DNA of 64,000 bases from Astragalus membranaceus (taxonomy: Eukaryota; Streptophyta; Magnoliopsida; Fabales; Fabaceae): NCBI GenBank assembly GCA_039519185.1, contig CM076846.1, positions 126,360,182 to 126,424,181 of the forward strand, read 5' to 3'. The notes beneath the pieces were generated by a model. The model saw only the letters and a program-made list of their open reading frames with translations. It was not told the origin of the DNA and did not search any database. The position numbers and the translations under genes are program-made. This document shows positions 9,978 through 21,196 of the stretch, one piece after another (within the stretch, counting starts at the first letter, position 1; the number at the start of each line of letters is the position of its first letter).

Positions 9978-11560
9978 TTTTTTTGAACACTAAATTATCT
10001 CAAAACATGCTGCTTAGCATCACACTTTACGTATTTTGTCACAAAATTATTTTTTTTTCACCAAATCGGGTATTGAGGAATGAACTCTAAATATTTGAAT
10101 TGTTAAAATTTTTTCGAACACTAAAGTACCCCAGAAACGCCGCTTAGGATCACACTTTACGTATTTTGTCACGAAATTATATATAATTTTTCACCAAATC
10201 GGTTATTGAGGCACAAACTTTGCATATATGAATTGTTAAATTTTTTTTTCACTAAACTGGTAAGAGGTACAAATTTTGCATATTTGAGGAGTTGGATTTT
10301 TTGCGAACACTAAAGCAAAAAAAAAAACACACTATTGAGAACACTGAAGCATCCCAAAACATACTACTTAGCATTGTACTTTACTCATTTCGTTATGATT
10401 TTTTTTCACCAAACAGGTTATTGAGGAACAAACTTTACATAATTTATCACGAAATTTTGAAGCATCCCAAAACATACTACTTAGCATTGTACTTTACTCA
10501 TTTTGTTATGATTTTTTTTCACCAAACAGGTTACTGAGGAACAAACTTTACATAATTTATCCCAAAATTTATTTTCATTTTTTACCCATCCGATTATCGA
10601 GGAACAAACTTAATATATTTATAGATCTACTTTTTTTCTAAATTTTTATGTACTCTAAAAAAATGAAAAAAAAGAGGAAGAAGGGGGTTAGGGGGGAGGG
10701 GAAGTTGGAGATATGGCGGGAGGCCACTCCCTAAGATTTGCATATTTGAATAGTTGAATTTTTTTTTGCGAACACTAAATCATCTAAAAACACACATTTG
10801 CAAACACTAAATCATCAAAAAACACACTACTTAGCATCGTACTTTACATAAATATTTTATTAATTTTTTTTCACCAAACAGGTTACTGAGAAACAAACTC
10901 TACGTATTTGAATAGTTAAATTTTTTTCGACTGCTTAAGTATCCCAAAACACACTCACTAATTTACTTATTTTGTTTTAAAACTATTTTTTCACCAAACT
11001 ATTCGAACATTTTTAAAGAAAATTTGATATTGAGGAATAATCTTTGAGTATTTGAACGGTTAAATTTTTTTTGAACACCGAAGTGTCTCAAAACACACTA
11101 ATTAGCATGACACTTTACGTATTTTGTAACGAAATTATATTTTTTTTTCACTAAACTGGTTAGAGGTACAAATTTTGCATATTTGAATAGTTGAATTTTT
11201 TGCGAACACTAAAGCAAAAAAAAAAAGACTATTGCGAACACTGAAGCATCCCAAAACATACTACTTAGCATTGTACTTTACTCATTTCGTTATGATTTTT
11301 TTTCACCAAACAGGTTACTGAGGAACAAACTTTACATAATTTGTCATGAAATTTTGAAGCATCTCAAAACATACTACTTAGCATTGTACTTTAATGATTT
11401 CGTTATGATTTTTTTTCACCAAACAGGTTGCTGAGGAACAAACTTTACATAATTTATCACGAAATTTATTTTCATTTTTCACCTATCCGATTATCGAGGA
11501 ACAAACTTAATATATTTATAGATCTGTTTTTTTCTAATTTTTATGTACTCTAAGATTTAT
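9978..11560 (+). repeat. Diverged tandem repeat, about 130-bp unit, with a 390-bp duplication
   Basis: About ten to twelve diverged units follow the scheme: GAACACTAAA, then ATCCCAAAACATACTACTTA, then TTTCACCAAAC(A/T)GGTTA, then GAGGAACAAACTTTACATAA. A block of several units at about 10241-10629 is repeated with very few changes at about 11146-11535, so a later large duplication was laid over the older array. Both blocks end in the same CACC(C/T)ATCCGATTATCGAGG and TATAGATCT sequence. Confidence 0.85.
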
Positions 11561-11634
11561 TGTCTTAGATTCATTAGATTAGATTCGTTAATCAAAAGAG
11601 AAACCAAGAGGGAGAAAAGAGAGAGTTTCGAAGT

Positions 11635-11955
11635 GTGAAGAGGGAGGGAAAGATCAATGGAGCTTTCTTCTTCTTCAACTCATTTTCAGCAAAATCACTT
11701 CACACATTTCACTCAACTGTGAACTTTAACCTTGGAAATCTCTTAATCAAAAAGCCACAAAAATCAGAGTTTTACAAAGCTCCCTTCTTCCTCTTGTATT
11801 TCGACTTGCATGTGGGGTTGGGGGCTGTAGAAGAGAGTACTGTTGAGGCTTGCATGTGTGATAAGAAGCTTGTATTGGACCAAGTTACTACTACATTTGA
11901 GTTTAGAGCATCAAAGGGAGAGTTGAATTCTTGCATTGTTGGAAAGGCATTCTAG
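11635..11955 (+). other. Open frame of unknown nature inside the Helitron candidate
   Basis: A 106-codon open stretch begins at a GTG, not an ATG, in a region whose base composition (less T-rich, codon-like) differs from the repeat array to its left. A second frame starts with an ATG near 11656 but ends after about 22 codons. No domain was recognised. It could be a captured gene fragment, since Helitrons often carry such pieces, or chance. Confidence 0.25.
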
Positions 11956-12254
11956 GAGCTTATGTCAAAGTGTGCCTAGACAATCTACTTGTTGTTCAGA
12001 AATTTTTTTCAAACATGTGAGTTCCTCCTACTCATCTTTCTAATACAAGTAGGGTTCTGTTATAAATGAGTTTTTTGAAAGATGAAATGATATGGTTAAT
12101 GCGTGCTATGAAAGTTGGTGGAATGCATGTAATGATTTGTTCTTGGTATGCTTGTGTTGTCTTGAAATTAAAATGTTGAATGTTTGTCCAAATTGATGAT
12201 TTTGATGTATTGATGTTTAATTGGGTGATTTGTAATGATTAAATTGATTCTATG

Positions 12255-12859
12255 CAGTGTTGTTAAACTCGGACCGACCCGGCCGGTCGGACCGTGAAAC
12301 GGTATTTTGACCGGTTCGAGTCACTAATCGGATCGTGAATGTTCCAGACCCGGTTTGACCCGGTGCGACCCGTGCGGTTTAGGCGTTAACCCGGTGACCC
12401 GATCTGGTTACGTGACCCGATTGACCCGGTTGACCAGTGCAGTTTTTTTTACATAAAAAACAACATAAAACGACGCCGTTTTGTGTGTTTTCATTTTTTC
12501 CTTCTAACCTAAAGTTGCTGTAAACAAAAAAAAGTTGCTGCAGTTACAGATTACCATTTCTTAATTTTAAGAACAATGCTCTATACAACTTGTTTGAGTT
12601 GTTTAAGTTGCTGTAGTCGCAGATTTTGTTTGTTGTTTTGAGTTTTTACTCTATAATTTGTTGAATGCTCTGTTTTGACTTTATATAATTTTGTTTGTTA
12701 TTTTGAGTTTTGACTTTATATGTGAATTTATACGGGATGCCTAATTTTATCAAACTTTATTAGTGTCACGGGTCATGCGGTCAACTAGTGACCCCTCGGT
12801 CTGACCATTGACCCAGTGACTCGACTGAGTCGATCTCCGGGTCAGTTTTAATATCATTG
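12255..12859. mobile_element. hAT-type MITE, 605 bp, with 8-bp target duplication
   Basis: The left end reads CAGTGTTGTTAAACTCGGAC and the reverse complement of the right end reads CAATGATATTAAAACTGACC, an imperfect terminal inverted repeat. Both arms are rich in ACCCGG and GGTCCGACC motifs. The flanks are ATTCTATG (12247-12254) and ATTGTATG (12860-12867), an 8-bp duplication with one mismatch, as for hAT elements. There is no coding sequence, and the centre is AT-rich. Confidence 0.8.
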
Positions 12860-12867
12860 ATTGTATG

Positions 12868-13589
12868 GTAGTTAGGATAGGTTGGAATCCTTTAAGAATG
12901 AGTTAAAGACACAAAATCAGCATTTTTGCACACAAATGCAAAAAACAAGACCGTGTTTGAAAAACACTGGCACCCGTGTTTGTTTCTGTTGACAGTGAAT
13001 TTTCGGTAGCCTTCCAACTTGTTTTATTCGTAACTTTTGTTCTGGAACTCCGATTTGAATGTTCTTGAATGCGTTGGAAAGCTAACAAAAAGGTCTACAA
13101 CTATAAACCAACATTGAATGTTTTTTGAATGGATCTTAATGGATCTTTATGTTTATGTGGTTTCCAGATTCACAATGAAAGTCGGGCTTTTGAAGGAAAG
13201 AAGAAGTGTTTTTTGGTTTTGAAGAAATGTATCCAAATTTGTACTATGTATTGAAAAGAGAATAAGTTCAATTTTACAGTAATCAGTTATGTAATAGCAA
13301 ACCTCTTATATTCCAAAGAAATATTTTATGACCTCGAGATTTGATGAATCAAGTTTGAGTATCTTGGATAGATTATGAATATTAGTTTTATGTATATATA
13401 CTCGGATGGACTTCATAACTCTTACAATTTCCTAAAAAGGATTTCAGGTTTTGTATCGAAAGGGTACGCAGAGTTGTTTTCATTGAGTCTTTGAGAGTCG
13501 AATTTAATTTTCTCGGTCCAAAAACGCTTACGCGTTCTCTGATATTCAATAAGAAAGTAAATACTATCTTTGATAGGGACTAAAAGATT
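12868..13589. other. Spacer before the R array, nothing recognised
   Basis: No gene or repeat boundary is visible. A 100-codon open frame on the minus strand (13724-13422) crosses from unit R1 into this spacer, but its first 30 codons lie where the R unit has a splice donor-like GTAAGAGG, so it is not accepted as a gene. Confidence 0.4.
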
Positions 13590-14845
13590 ATGGATGTTAC
13601 AATGCAGGGAATAAAAATCAAACCTTATGATATTTTTAAGGTAGTTTGAAAGGATGTCATGCCAGTAAGGTTGCAGTGTGATGTTCCCGTCAACTACAAT
13701 GTTTAACCACCTCTTACCTGCCATTGATGGGTATGTGGCTTGAACTGAAACAATATAAATAGATCAAACAAAAAAATTGACGATCAGCCCTGATTTCACA
13801 GAAAAAGACACGAGATGCAACATATATGAATGGGGACTGAGAAGAGAAAAGTGAATCTTACTTGTTTATGTAATTTGCATCTCTGAGAGCTTCACAACGC
13901 AACTCTGACTTGTTAGTTCTAGATATCCAACCTCCTTTTTGTGTGATTTGCCTGGAGTATGCTTCAAATACTTATGTTCAATGATGCAAAGTGCTGACGA
14001 ACATAATTGTTGCAACCTTCCGAGGACTCAGTGCAAAAGTAAATACTTTTTAATTGCATCCTGATATTTCGCAGGAGCAATTTCAAAAAGATTTCGACGC
14101 AATTTGTCCACTTACTAGAAAAGATTAACATAAAACTTTTTAGCCAAAAGCTTCCCTATTGTGTACTAATAAAAGGGAAATTTTATTATTATTATTATTA
14201 TTTTATTATTATTATTATTATTTTATATTTGTTTTTTTTACTATATCATTATGTGAGTCAGGAATCATTCACACCAAGTGTCAAGTTTTCTTTTTTACAC
14301 ATTCAAAAACTCTTTGTAAAATGTTTGTTTAATTGATTCAACCCTTAAATTAACGGTTCTTTTTAAATAGATCAACTCCACAAAATTTGATAAATTTCAG
14401 AAAAAATGTTTGAAACTTTCGAAAAAAAAGTTATTTGAATGAAACTTAACTGCATAACAAATTTTAACGTATAACATGCCATTTAAAATATAAGTAAATA
14501 TCTTCCACTAAATTAGATATCTATGAACTTCTGAATTGTCTAAAATTTTCAATGCATGATCAATCAAATAATATAATGCAATCCAGTAGTTGGATCAGTT
14601 AAATTCACTTTCTACAAATAGTTCTTAAATGTTTAATTACGCAAAGTGGGAAGTAGTTCTATTGTCAACGAATTCTTACTCTCTCACTCTCTCTTACATA
14701 TATAATTATATCCTCCCATAATAAATTGATTGACCAGACTATACTACTTACCAAGTTATAATTTAAATAGATAATTTTGAAAACAAGTTTTATACTTTAT
14801 TTTATGTTGTTCTCTTACCTTATATATTGAGTTTTTTGTATACAA

Positions 14846-15238
14846 GCTGCAAAATAGGTATGTTATATTTTAGTCCTATAGTTCTTATCTTATGAATGAA
14901 GTATGGGAAAATCGATGAAGTCGGGTTTATAAGTTTTATACTCTTTTTCAACAGGTTTCAAATGCTTCAAGTCTCCCTGACTAAATGAATTCCAAGAAAA
15001 GACACTATATATTGAAGATAATGACAAAGATTAGAAGCTAATTTTTTGTTATGGAGTAAGCTTAGAAATTAAGTGGATGAGATCTTATTTCTTTGTAACT
15101 TTTGAGATTGTTATAAGATTTTCTATGTTTTTTAAATGTCAATATGATACTCTTAGTTCGACATTTTTATCTATTTTGTAATTTGACATGCTTGTAAGTT
15201 AGTTTTCAATATGATTAGAGTTTTATTTTATTTTATTG

Positions 15239-15299
<61 letters not shown>

Positions 15300-15701
15300 A
15301 TATTTAGCTTTTAATTGGTTTAATGACAGGAGGTGTCACTAAAACCTACAAATGTTGTTAATAAGTTCTTTACCAACGAAATGAAACAGTGGGTATAGCA
15401 AATTAGGAGGCATTAATAAAACCTATACCGATGGAGATTCAGCCGTGGGTATAGCAAAATTAAGAGTGTTGTTAAAACCTATACCAACGAAAAAGTAACC
15501 GTGGGTATAGCTCTAAGGTTTTGTCCAACGGTAAAAAAACTGTCACTATAGGCTATAGCAACGCCATTTTTCCGTGGGTATAGCCAAATAAAGACGACGA
15601 AAAAATTGTCCGTCGGTATAGGTTTTTGGTGTTATACCCACGGTTTTTAACCCTTTACCCACGGATTTTTGCCGTCGCTATATGTCAATTTTCTTGTAGT
15701 G
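14846..15701. mobile_element. Insertion with a CACTA-type right terminus
   Basis: About 855 bases inserted into the SINE tail. The last 390 (15310-15701) consist of repeated CCGTGGGTATAGC/ACCTATACCAACG motifs in both orientations and end TTTTCTTGTAGTG, the normal CACTA end. A TA tract (15245-15296) precedes them. No CACTA start is seen at the left border, so the element is probably deleted on that side or two insertions have fused. Confidence 0.5.
15245..15296. repeat. TA microsatellite
   Basis: About 26 uninterrupted TA units within the foreign insertion of R1. Confidence 0.95.
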
Positions 15702-16087
15702 TGGGTATGCTCTGCGCACAACTGCATAGAGTAATCCTTCAAGCCGAGTAGAACCACAATGGGCGGAACAACTCCCCCTCAAGAGATTTAATACTGCTGC
15801 ATGCCCAAGACTAGATTCGAACCCATGACCTTGGTTGAGCTTGAAGAAACCCCTACCATCTCATCACAGTGCTCTTGGGTACCTTATATATTGAGTTTGA
15901 TATTTTATTTAATATACAACATTTTTTAATATACGAAAAAGTTGCTTTAAAATGGTTTACTCCCAACATTTAAACTCATTTGACTATTCTTTATATTGTG
16001 TTCTCCTAACATCGATTCCTAAAAATACTTTGTATGAGAAAAACAAAAGAAAAATAAGTGAAAAAAAGTCAGTTTGGCTTTTTTTTT

Positions 16088-16466
16088 AGGCTAAATATAT
16101 ACTTTGGCCCTTTATCTTTGGGGTTGTGATCACTTTGGCCCTTTATCTTTTTTTTTTCTCATTTTAGACCCTCATGTTTTTTGTGTGTGTCATTTTGGCC
16201 CCTGCCGTTATCATTTTGGTCCCTTATGTTTTTAATTGATTTCATTTTAGTCCCTTATGTTTTTTATTGATTTCATTTTGGGCCCTTATGTTTTTAATTG
16301 ATTTCATTTTCGTCCTTAAAAATTTGCCTAAAAAAACATAAACATAACGGCAGGGGCCAAAATGACACACACAAAAAACATGAGGGTCTAAAATGAGAAA
16401 AAAAAAGATAAAGGGCCAAAGTGACCACAACCCCAAAGATAAAGGGCCAAAATATATATTTAGCCT
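16088..16466. mobile_element. Palindromic MITE, 379 bp
   Basis: The left arm (16088 to about 16212) starts AGGCTAAATATATACTTTGG and the right arm (about 16344-16466) ends ATATATATTTAGCCT. The arms are inverted copies over about 120 bases, including CAGGGGCCAAAATGACACAC with its complement, leaving a loop of about 130 bases that repeats TTGATTTCATTTT. R4 shows the empty locus (CAGTTTGCCC followed by a T run and ATTAAAACTT). The target duplication falls in the T run and cannot be measured. Confidence 0.85.
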
Positions 16467-16499
16467 TTTTTTTATTAGAACTTAGTTTGCCTTAGAAGA

Positions 16500-17674
16500 A
16501 GGAAAAGTACTCACTTTTGTTTATTTCAACCATAATTCCTTAAAGAAGAGTAATTATCACCACAAAGAATGACTCATATGAATTTCGTCATGTTTATCAC
16601 TAATGACAAAGGAAATAGAGTTTGTGTACGCAAGCAAAATTATCATGCATGATGCAGATATTAAAAATTAAAATTTATTATATTTTCAAGGGAGTTTGAA
16701 ACGATTTCGTGCTAGTAAGGTTGCAGTGCGATGTTCCCGTCCACTACAATGTTTAACCACCTTTTACCTACCATTGATGGGTATGTGGATTGAACCGAAA
16801 CAATCTAAATAGATATAACAAAAAAATAAGTTGACGATCAGCCCTAATTTCACAGAAAAGGACGCTAGATGTAACATATAGGAGGGGGGCTGAGAAGAGG
16901 AAAGTGAATCTTACTTTTTTATGTAATTTTCTTCTGAGAGCTTCACAACTCAAATCTGACTTGTTAGTTATGGATATGCAGTCTCTCTGTTGTGTGTTTT
17001 GCCTGGAGTATACTTCATATGCTAATGTCCAACGATGCAAAATGCTGCAACCTTCCGAGGCCTCGGTGCAAAAGTAAATACTTTTTAATTGCATCCTGAA
17101 ATTTTGTAGGAGCAGTTACAAGAAGAGTTCAACGCTTGTCCACTTACAACAGAAGATTAACATAAAACGTTTTTGCCAAATAAACTTTCGCATTGTGTAC
17201 TAATAAAAAGAAAATTTTATTAGTATTATTGTTATTATATTCGGTTTTTTACTATATTTAAATATGTGAGTCAGGAATCGTTCACACCAAGTGTTGGGTT
17301 TTCCTTTTTACACATTCAAGAACTCTTTGTAAAATATTAATTAGTTTGTTTGATTCAACCGATAAATTTACGGTTCTTTTTAAATAGGTCAACTCTATAA
17401 AATTTGATAAATTTCAAAAAAAAATGTTTGAAACTTTCAAAAAAAGGTTACTTATTTTAACGTATAGAATGCCATTTAAAATATAATTAAATATCTTCCA
17501 TCGAATTAGATATCTATCAACGTCTAAATTGTCTAAGTTTTCCCATATGATCATTTAAATAATATAGTGCAATTCAATAGTTGGATCACGTAAATTTACA
17601 TCCTACGTACAAAAAGTTCTAAAATCTGTAATTATGCAAAGTATGACACCTATTGTCAACGAGTTATTACTCTC
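16500..17674. repeat. R array, unit R2
   Basis: From TTTATTTCAACCATAATTCC to GTCAACGAGTTATTACTCTC with the same landmarks as R1. It is clearly closest to R4: both share GCTGCAACCTTCCGAGGCC with the same small deletion, and CATCCTACGTACAAAAAGTT near their right ends. It is interrupted on the right by a gypsy LTR. The tail of the unit after the LTR is reduced to about 70 bases (about 20040-20110). Confidence 0.85.
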
Positions 17675-19663
17675 TCTAACACCCCAATATTTCTAACATG
17701 TAGATACACTGAGATGCACATTTGTGTCAACAATCAGAGTACACAATGCCTGTTTAGATATTGAACACATTAAATTTTTTCGATAATAAAACACAATGTC
17801 TCGGATCAACCTGTCTTGAAGTCCATAAAATTTAACTTGGTTCTCAACTTAACAAGGAGTACAAAGTCTATTGTTCAATATCATAACCAGAGAAGCAGAA
17901 TAGGTTTATACAACTCATATCAATACAAGTTACATAACCATAACGGAAAATAGCAAGAGAAACATAATCGGAAACTGAAGACTACAAGTCTTCGGCATCT
18001 CCATAAGCATGTCACCTAATCGTGCTGCCTTGTCTTCCTTTTACCCTGTTTCTCTGTAAAAACCACAATAATGATAGGGTGAGATAACATATCTCAGTGA
18101 GTTCTACCGTAACCCCTCGTCATCACTCGGTTCAATTTTAAAACCGTTGCAACATAGTTTAATTTATAAACCACTTGCTCATATAACCGTAGCCCATCGC
18201 CGACCGTGCAACAACCACAATCTCGGCATATAATGTGCTATTCAATTATTTCCAAGCCCTGTAAGTTAATTTATAATTACAAGCTTACCAATCGAAACAC
18301 CGACCGTGCAACAACCACAATCTCGGCGAATCTTGTACCTAGCATAACATCGGCCGTGCAACAGCCACAATCCCGATAAACCCCCGCTAGTACTTTACCT
18401 AACGTCCAGGGCCTAGGGTAGGGGCTCATGACCTTCCCCGCCTAGTATGCTATTCGTCAGATCGTCACCCGACATAGATATAATTTATATATCATACCCG
18501 CATTGGGCCGACTCCTATATTTGATATAATCTATATATCGTGGTACCATAACCGGTCTAGATGAGACTACAAATATCCCACGCCAATTATGACTCAACAA
18601 CGAAAACCGTTTGGGTCGTTTCTTTTAGAAAACCTTTATTCGCACACATAAGTCCTAATTCGGTTTTTTAAAGTATTTTTAGGTTTGAATGCAATTTCCC
18701 AAAATCATCTTGAACATGTCAAAAACAATGTTTTATAAGTTAAGAGTCATCACAAATGGTTGGGAAGAAGATTAGAAGAGGTTCGGAATCGAAAGGAGCG
18801 GCGAAACGAAGTTTTTGGCATACGGTAATAGAAGCATGCGCACGACCCGTGTCCAGGGGCGCACGGTCCGTGCGTGCTGCTTAATTCTTTTGCAGGCAAC
18901 ACCGAAGAGGGCGCACGATCCGTGCCCAGGGGCGCACGGTTCGTGCGTCCTGTGCAGATTCACATTTCGCTTCGTTTATTTCGTTCCGCTTTTCCAATCT
19001 TATCCAATCCGTAACCCAATCAAAATTCCAACAACACAACCAGAAATCAAACACATTCCAGCACAATCAAAATCCACATAATACCGATATAATTTTTATA
19101 AAAACCGTAAAACGTTATTTTCCGAAAAACGGTTTCGACTCAATAATCTTTCGAAATCCAAGTACCGATTTCAACCAATTGTTTCAACAACAAACATAAA
19201 ACCCTAAATGTGAGCAAAACTCACCAGTTTGAAGAGTTCGTTCGAAATCAAGTCTTCACGCAAAATAACCGAACGGTGACCACTCGAACAATCCCCTTAA
19301 TCGTCCAAACCGCTTCAAAACGAAATCAACTCCTTCCAAACTCAAGACTAGTAGCTGAAACACTTCCAATCTCCCTTCAATCAACAATGTAGCTTGCTAT
19401 TGAACTTCCAGGACTAAACCTTGCACCTTTTGTACCACCTACAAGCTTCCATTTACAACATGCAAGGTAAAACTTCAAGGTTTGACCATGGTGGAGCTTC
19501 AAGCTCGAAAATGGTAGAATGAAAAGGATGAGGAATGAGTTTCTGAAATTGGTGTCAATGAAAAGAGGATTGAAAATGGAGTTGAATGGTACAAAGAACA
19601 CTTACATGCACGAAGGGATGAGCTAACACCAAGCCTCTCTTCCTCCTCTTCTTCTTCGCCCCT

Positions 19664-19704
<41 letters not shown>

Positions 19705-20040
19705 TATTCTTCTATTTCTGAATTTTAGTTTTCTGGTTTGAGTGACAAGAGAGTGGGAATCAGATGGGTTAAGGGCTGTGGTGTTTTAAAAGAAGGAAAT
19801 GACCATTTTGTCCTTATGTGCAATTCTCACTTAAATTCTCCTTTCTCTCACTTTCACTTCTCCAATTTGGTTTCCAATTTGCTGAATGAGAGTGTGGGAG
19901 TGAGGAAAGGTTATTGTTCAGCTGAGGGTATAAATGAATGGGAAAGACCAAAATACCCTTGGCTTATTAATTCATTCTAAAACCTTATTTTTTTGCCCAA
20001 GTTCTCTTTAACTTGCATCCTAATCCTATGGTTTATCCAC
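17675..20040 (+). repeat. Ty3/gypsy (Tekay-like) LTR, 3'-truncated
   Basis: It starts TCTAACACCCCAATATTTC, which matches the TGTAACACCCC opening of Tekay/Del LTRs with one altered base. Inside it lie four clustered palindromes of the type GCGCACGGTCCGTGCG (about 18838-18945), short repeats of GACCGTGCAACAACCACAAT (about 18205, 18303, 18353), and a CT microsatellite (about 19668-19700). The second half is the relative of 7906-9029. The final 200 or so bases ending GATGTTACA are missing. No internal retrotransposon domains occur next to it. Confidence 0.65.
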
Positions 20041-20890
20041 TAAACGTTGCATCCTAATATTTTATGATATATGTTCTCTAACCTTATTTTATTGAGTTTG
20101 GTTTTTTATTTAATAAATACTTTTTAATTGCATCCTAATATTTCGCAGGAGCAATTTCAAAAAGATTTCGACGCAATTTGTCCACTTACAAAAAAAGATT
20201 AACATAAACTTTTTAGCCAAAAGTTTCCCTGTTGTGTACTAATAAAAGGGAAAATTTATTATTATTATTATTATTATTTTATTATTATTATTATTCTTAT
20301 TATTCTTATTATTTTATGTTTGTTTAATTGATTCAACCCTTAAATTAACGGTTCTTTTTAAATAGATCAACTACACAAAATTTGATAAATTTCAAAAAAA
20401 AAATGTTTGAAACTTTCGAAAAAAAGTTATTGGAATGAAACTTAACTGCATAACAAATTTTAACGTATAAGATGCCATTTAAAATATAAGTAAATATCTT
20501 CCACTAAATTAGATATCTATATATGAACATCTGAATTGTCTAAAATTTTCAATGTATATGATCAATCAAATAATATAATGCAATTCAGTAGTTGGATTAC
20601 CTATTGGGGTCAGGTTTTGCATCCCCCAACCTCATCCCAAACGGGGACGGGTTCCCCGCGGGTACCCGTTTCTGCCACAATTTATAGGAAAAATACAAAA
20701 AAATATATTTATAATAATTATACAATGAGAAATTCTTACTCTCTCACTCTCTCTTACATATATAATTATATCCTCCCATAATAAATTGATTGACCAGACT
20801 ATACTACTTACCAAGTTATAATTTAAATAGATAATTTTGAAAACAAGTTTTATACTTTATTTTATGTTGTTCTCTTACCTTATATATTGA

Positions 20891-21095
20891 TCATGAGTTT
20901 TTTTTGTTGGTATAAACTAGGTATTCTCTGTACGCAACTGCATAGACTAATCCTTCGAGCCGAGTAGGACCACAATGGGCGGCAAAACTCTCGCTCAAGA
21001 GATTTAACACTGCTGCATGCCCAAGACTGGATTCGAACCCATGACCTTGGTTAAGCTTGAAGAAACCCCTACCATCTCGTTCCAGATCTCTTGGG
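20891..21095 (-). mobile_element. SINE with perfect 15-bp target duplication
   Basis: A 205-bp element on the minus strand. Box A-like GATGGTAGGGGTTTC lies near 21075-21061 and box B GGGTTCGAATCC near 21040-21029. The 3' end is ACCAACAAAAAAAACTCATGA. It is flanked by TACCTTATATATTGA at 20876-20890 and 21096-21110. R4 and R5 show the unoccupied site (CTTACCTTATTTATTGAGTT in R4). The same insertion is in R1. Confidence 0.9.
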
Positions 21096-21196
21096 TACCT
21101 TATATATTGAGTTTGATATTTTATTTAATATACAACATTTTTTAATATACGAAAAAGTTGCTTTAACATGGTTTACTCCCAACATTTAAACTCATT

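Larger units (their letters stand above)
9552..12000 (-). mobile_element. Candidate non-autonomous Helitron
   Basis: The 3' terminus (9552-9580, minus strand) has all the Helitron hallmarks. The body to its right holds a diverged tandem repeat and a broken open frame but no Rep/helicase, which would make it non-autonomous. The 5' end (TC after a host A, minus strand) was not located, so the right border at about 12000 is a guess that must lie left of the hAT-type MITE at 12255. Confidence 0.45.
14831..15879 (-). mobile_element. SINE in R1, split by a later 850-bp insertion
   Basis: The SINE family of 20891-21095, at the identical position of the R unit. The flanks TACCTTATATATTGA at 14816-14830 and 15880-15894 form a perfect 15-bp duplication. 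The 5' and middle parts (minus strand, box B as GGGTTCGAATC near 15815) lie at about 15702-15879. The A-rich tail is at 14831-14845. Everything between about 14846 and 15701 is a foreign insertion with a CACTA-type right end. Confidence 0.8.
13590..16500. repeat. R array, unit R1 (split by insertions)
   Basis: First unit of a tandem array with a basic length of about 1.5 kb. Landmarks in order are: GCAGTG(T/C)GATGTTCCCGTC (about 13672), CAGCCCTGATTTCACAG (about 13785), a region with GCAACCTTCCGAGG (about 14010), ATT-trinucleotide tract (about 14180), CACACCAAGTGTCAAG (about 14270), the sequence up to CTTACCTTATATATTGA (about 14830), and CCCAACATTTAAACTCATTTG (about 15960). It is split by a SINE that itself holds an insertion, and by the palindromic MITE at 16088-16466. 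Confidence 0.85.

Noticed and set aside
13422..13724. 100-codon frame starting M-A-G-K-R-W-L-N on the minus strand
   Set aside because: The G-K-R stretch is a splice donor (GTAAGAGG) conserved in all R units, so the frame reads through a probable intron.
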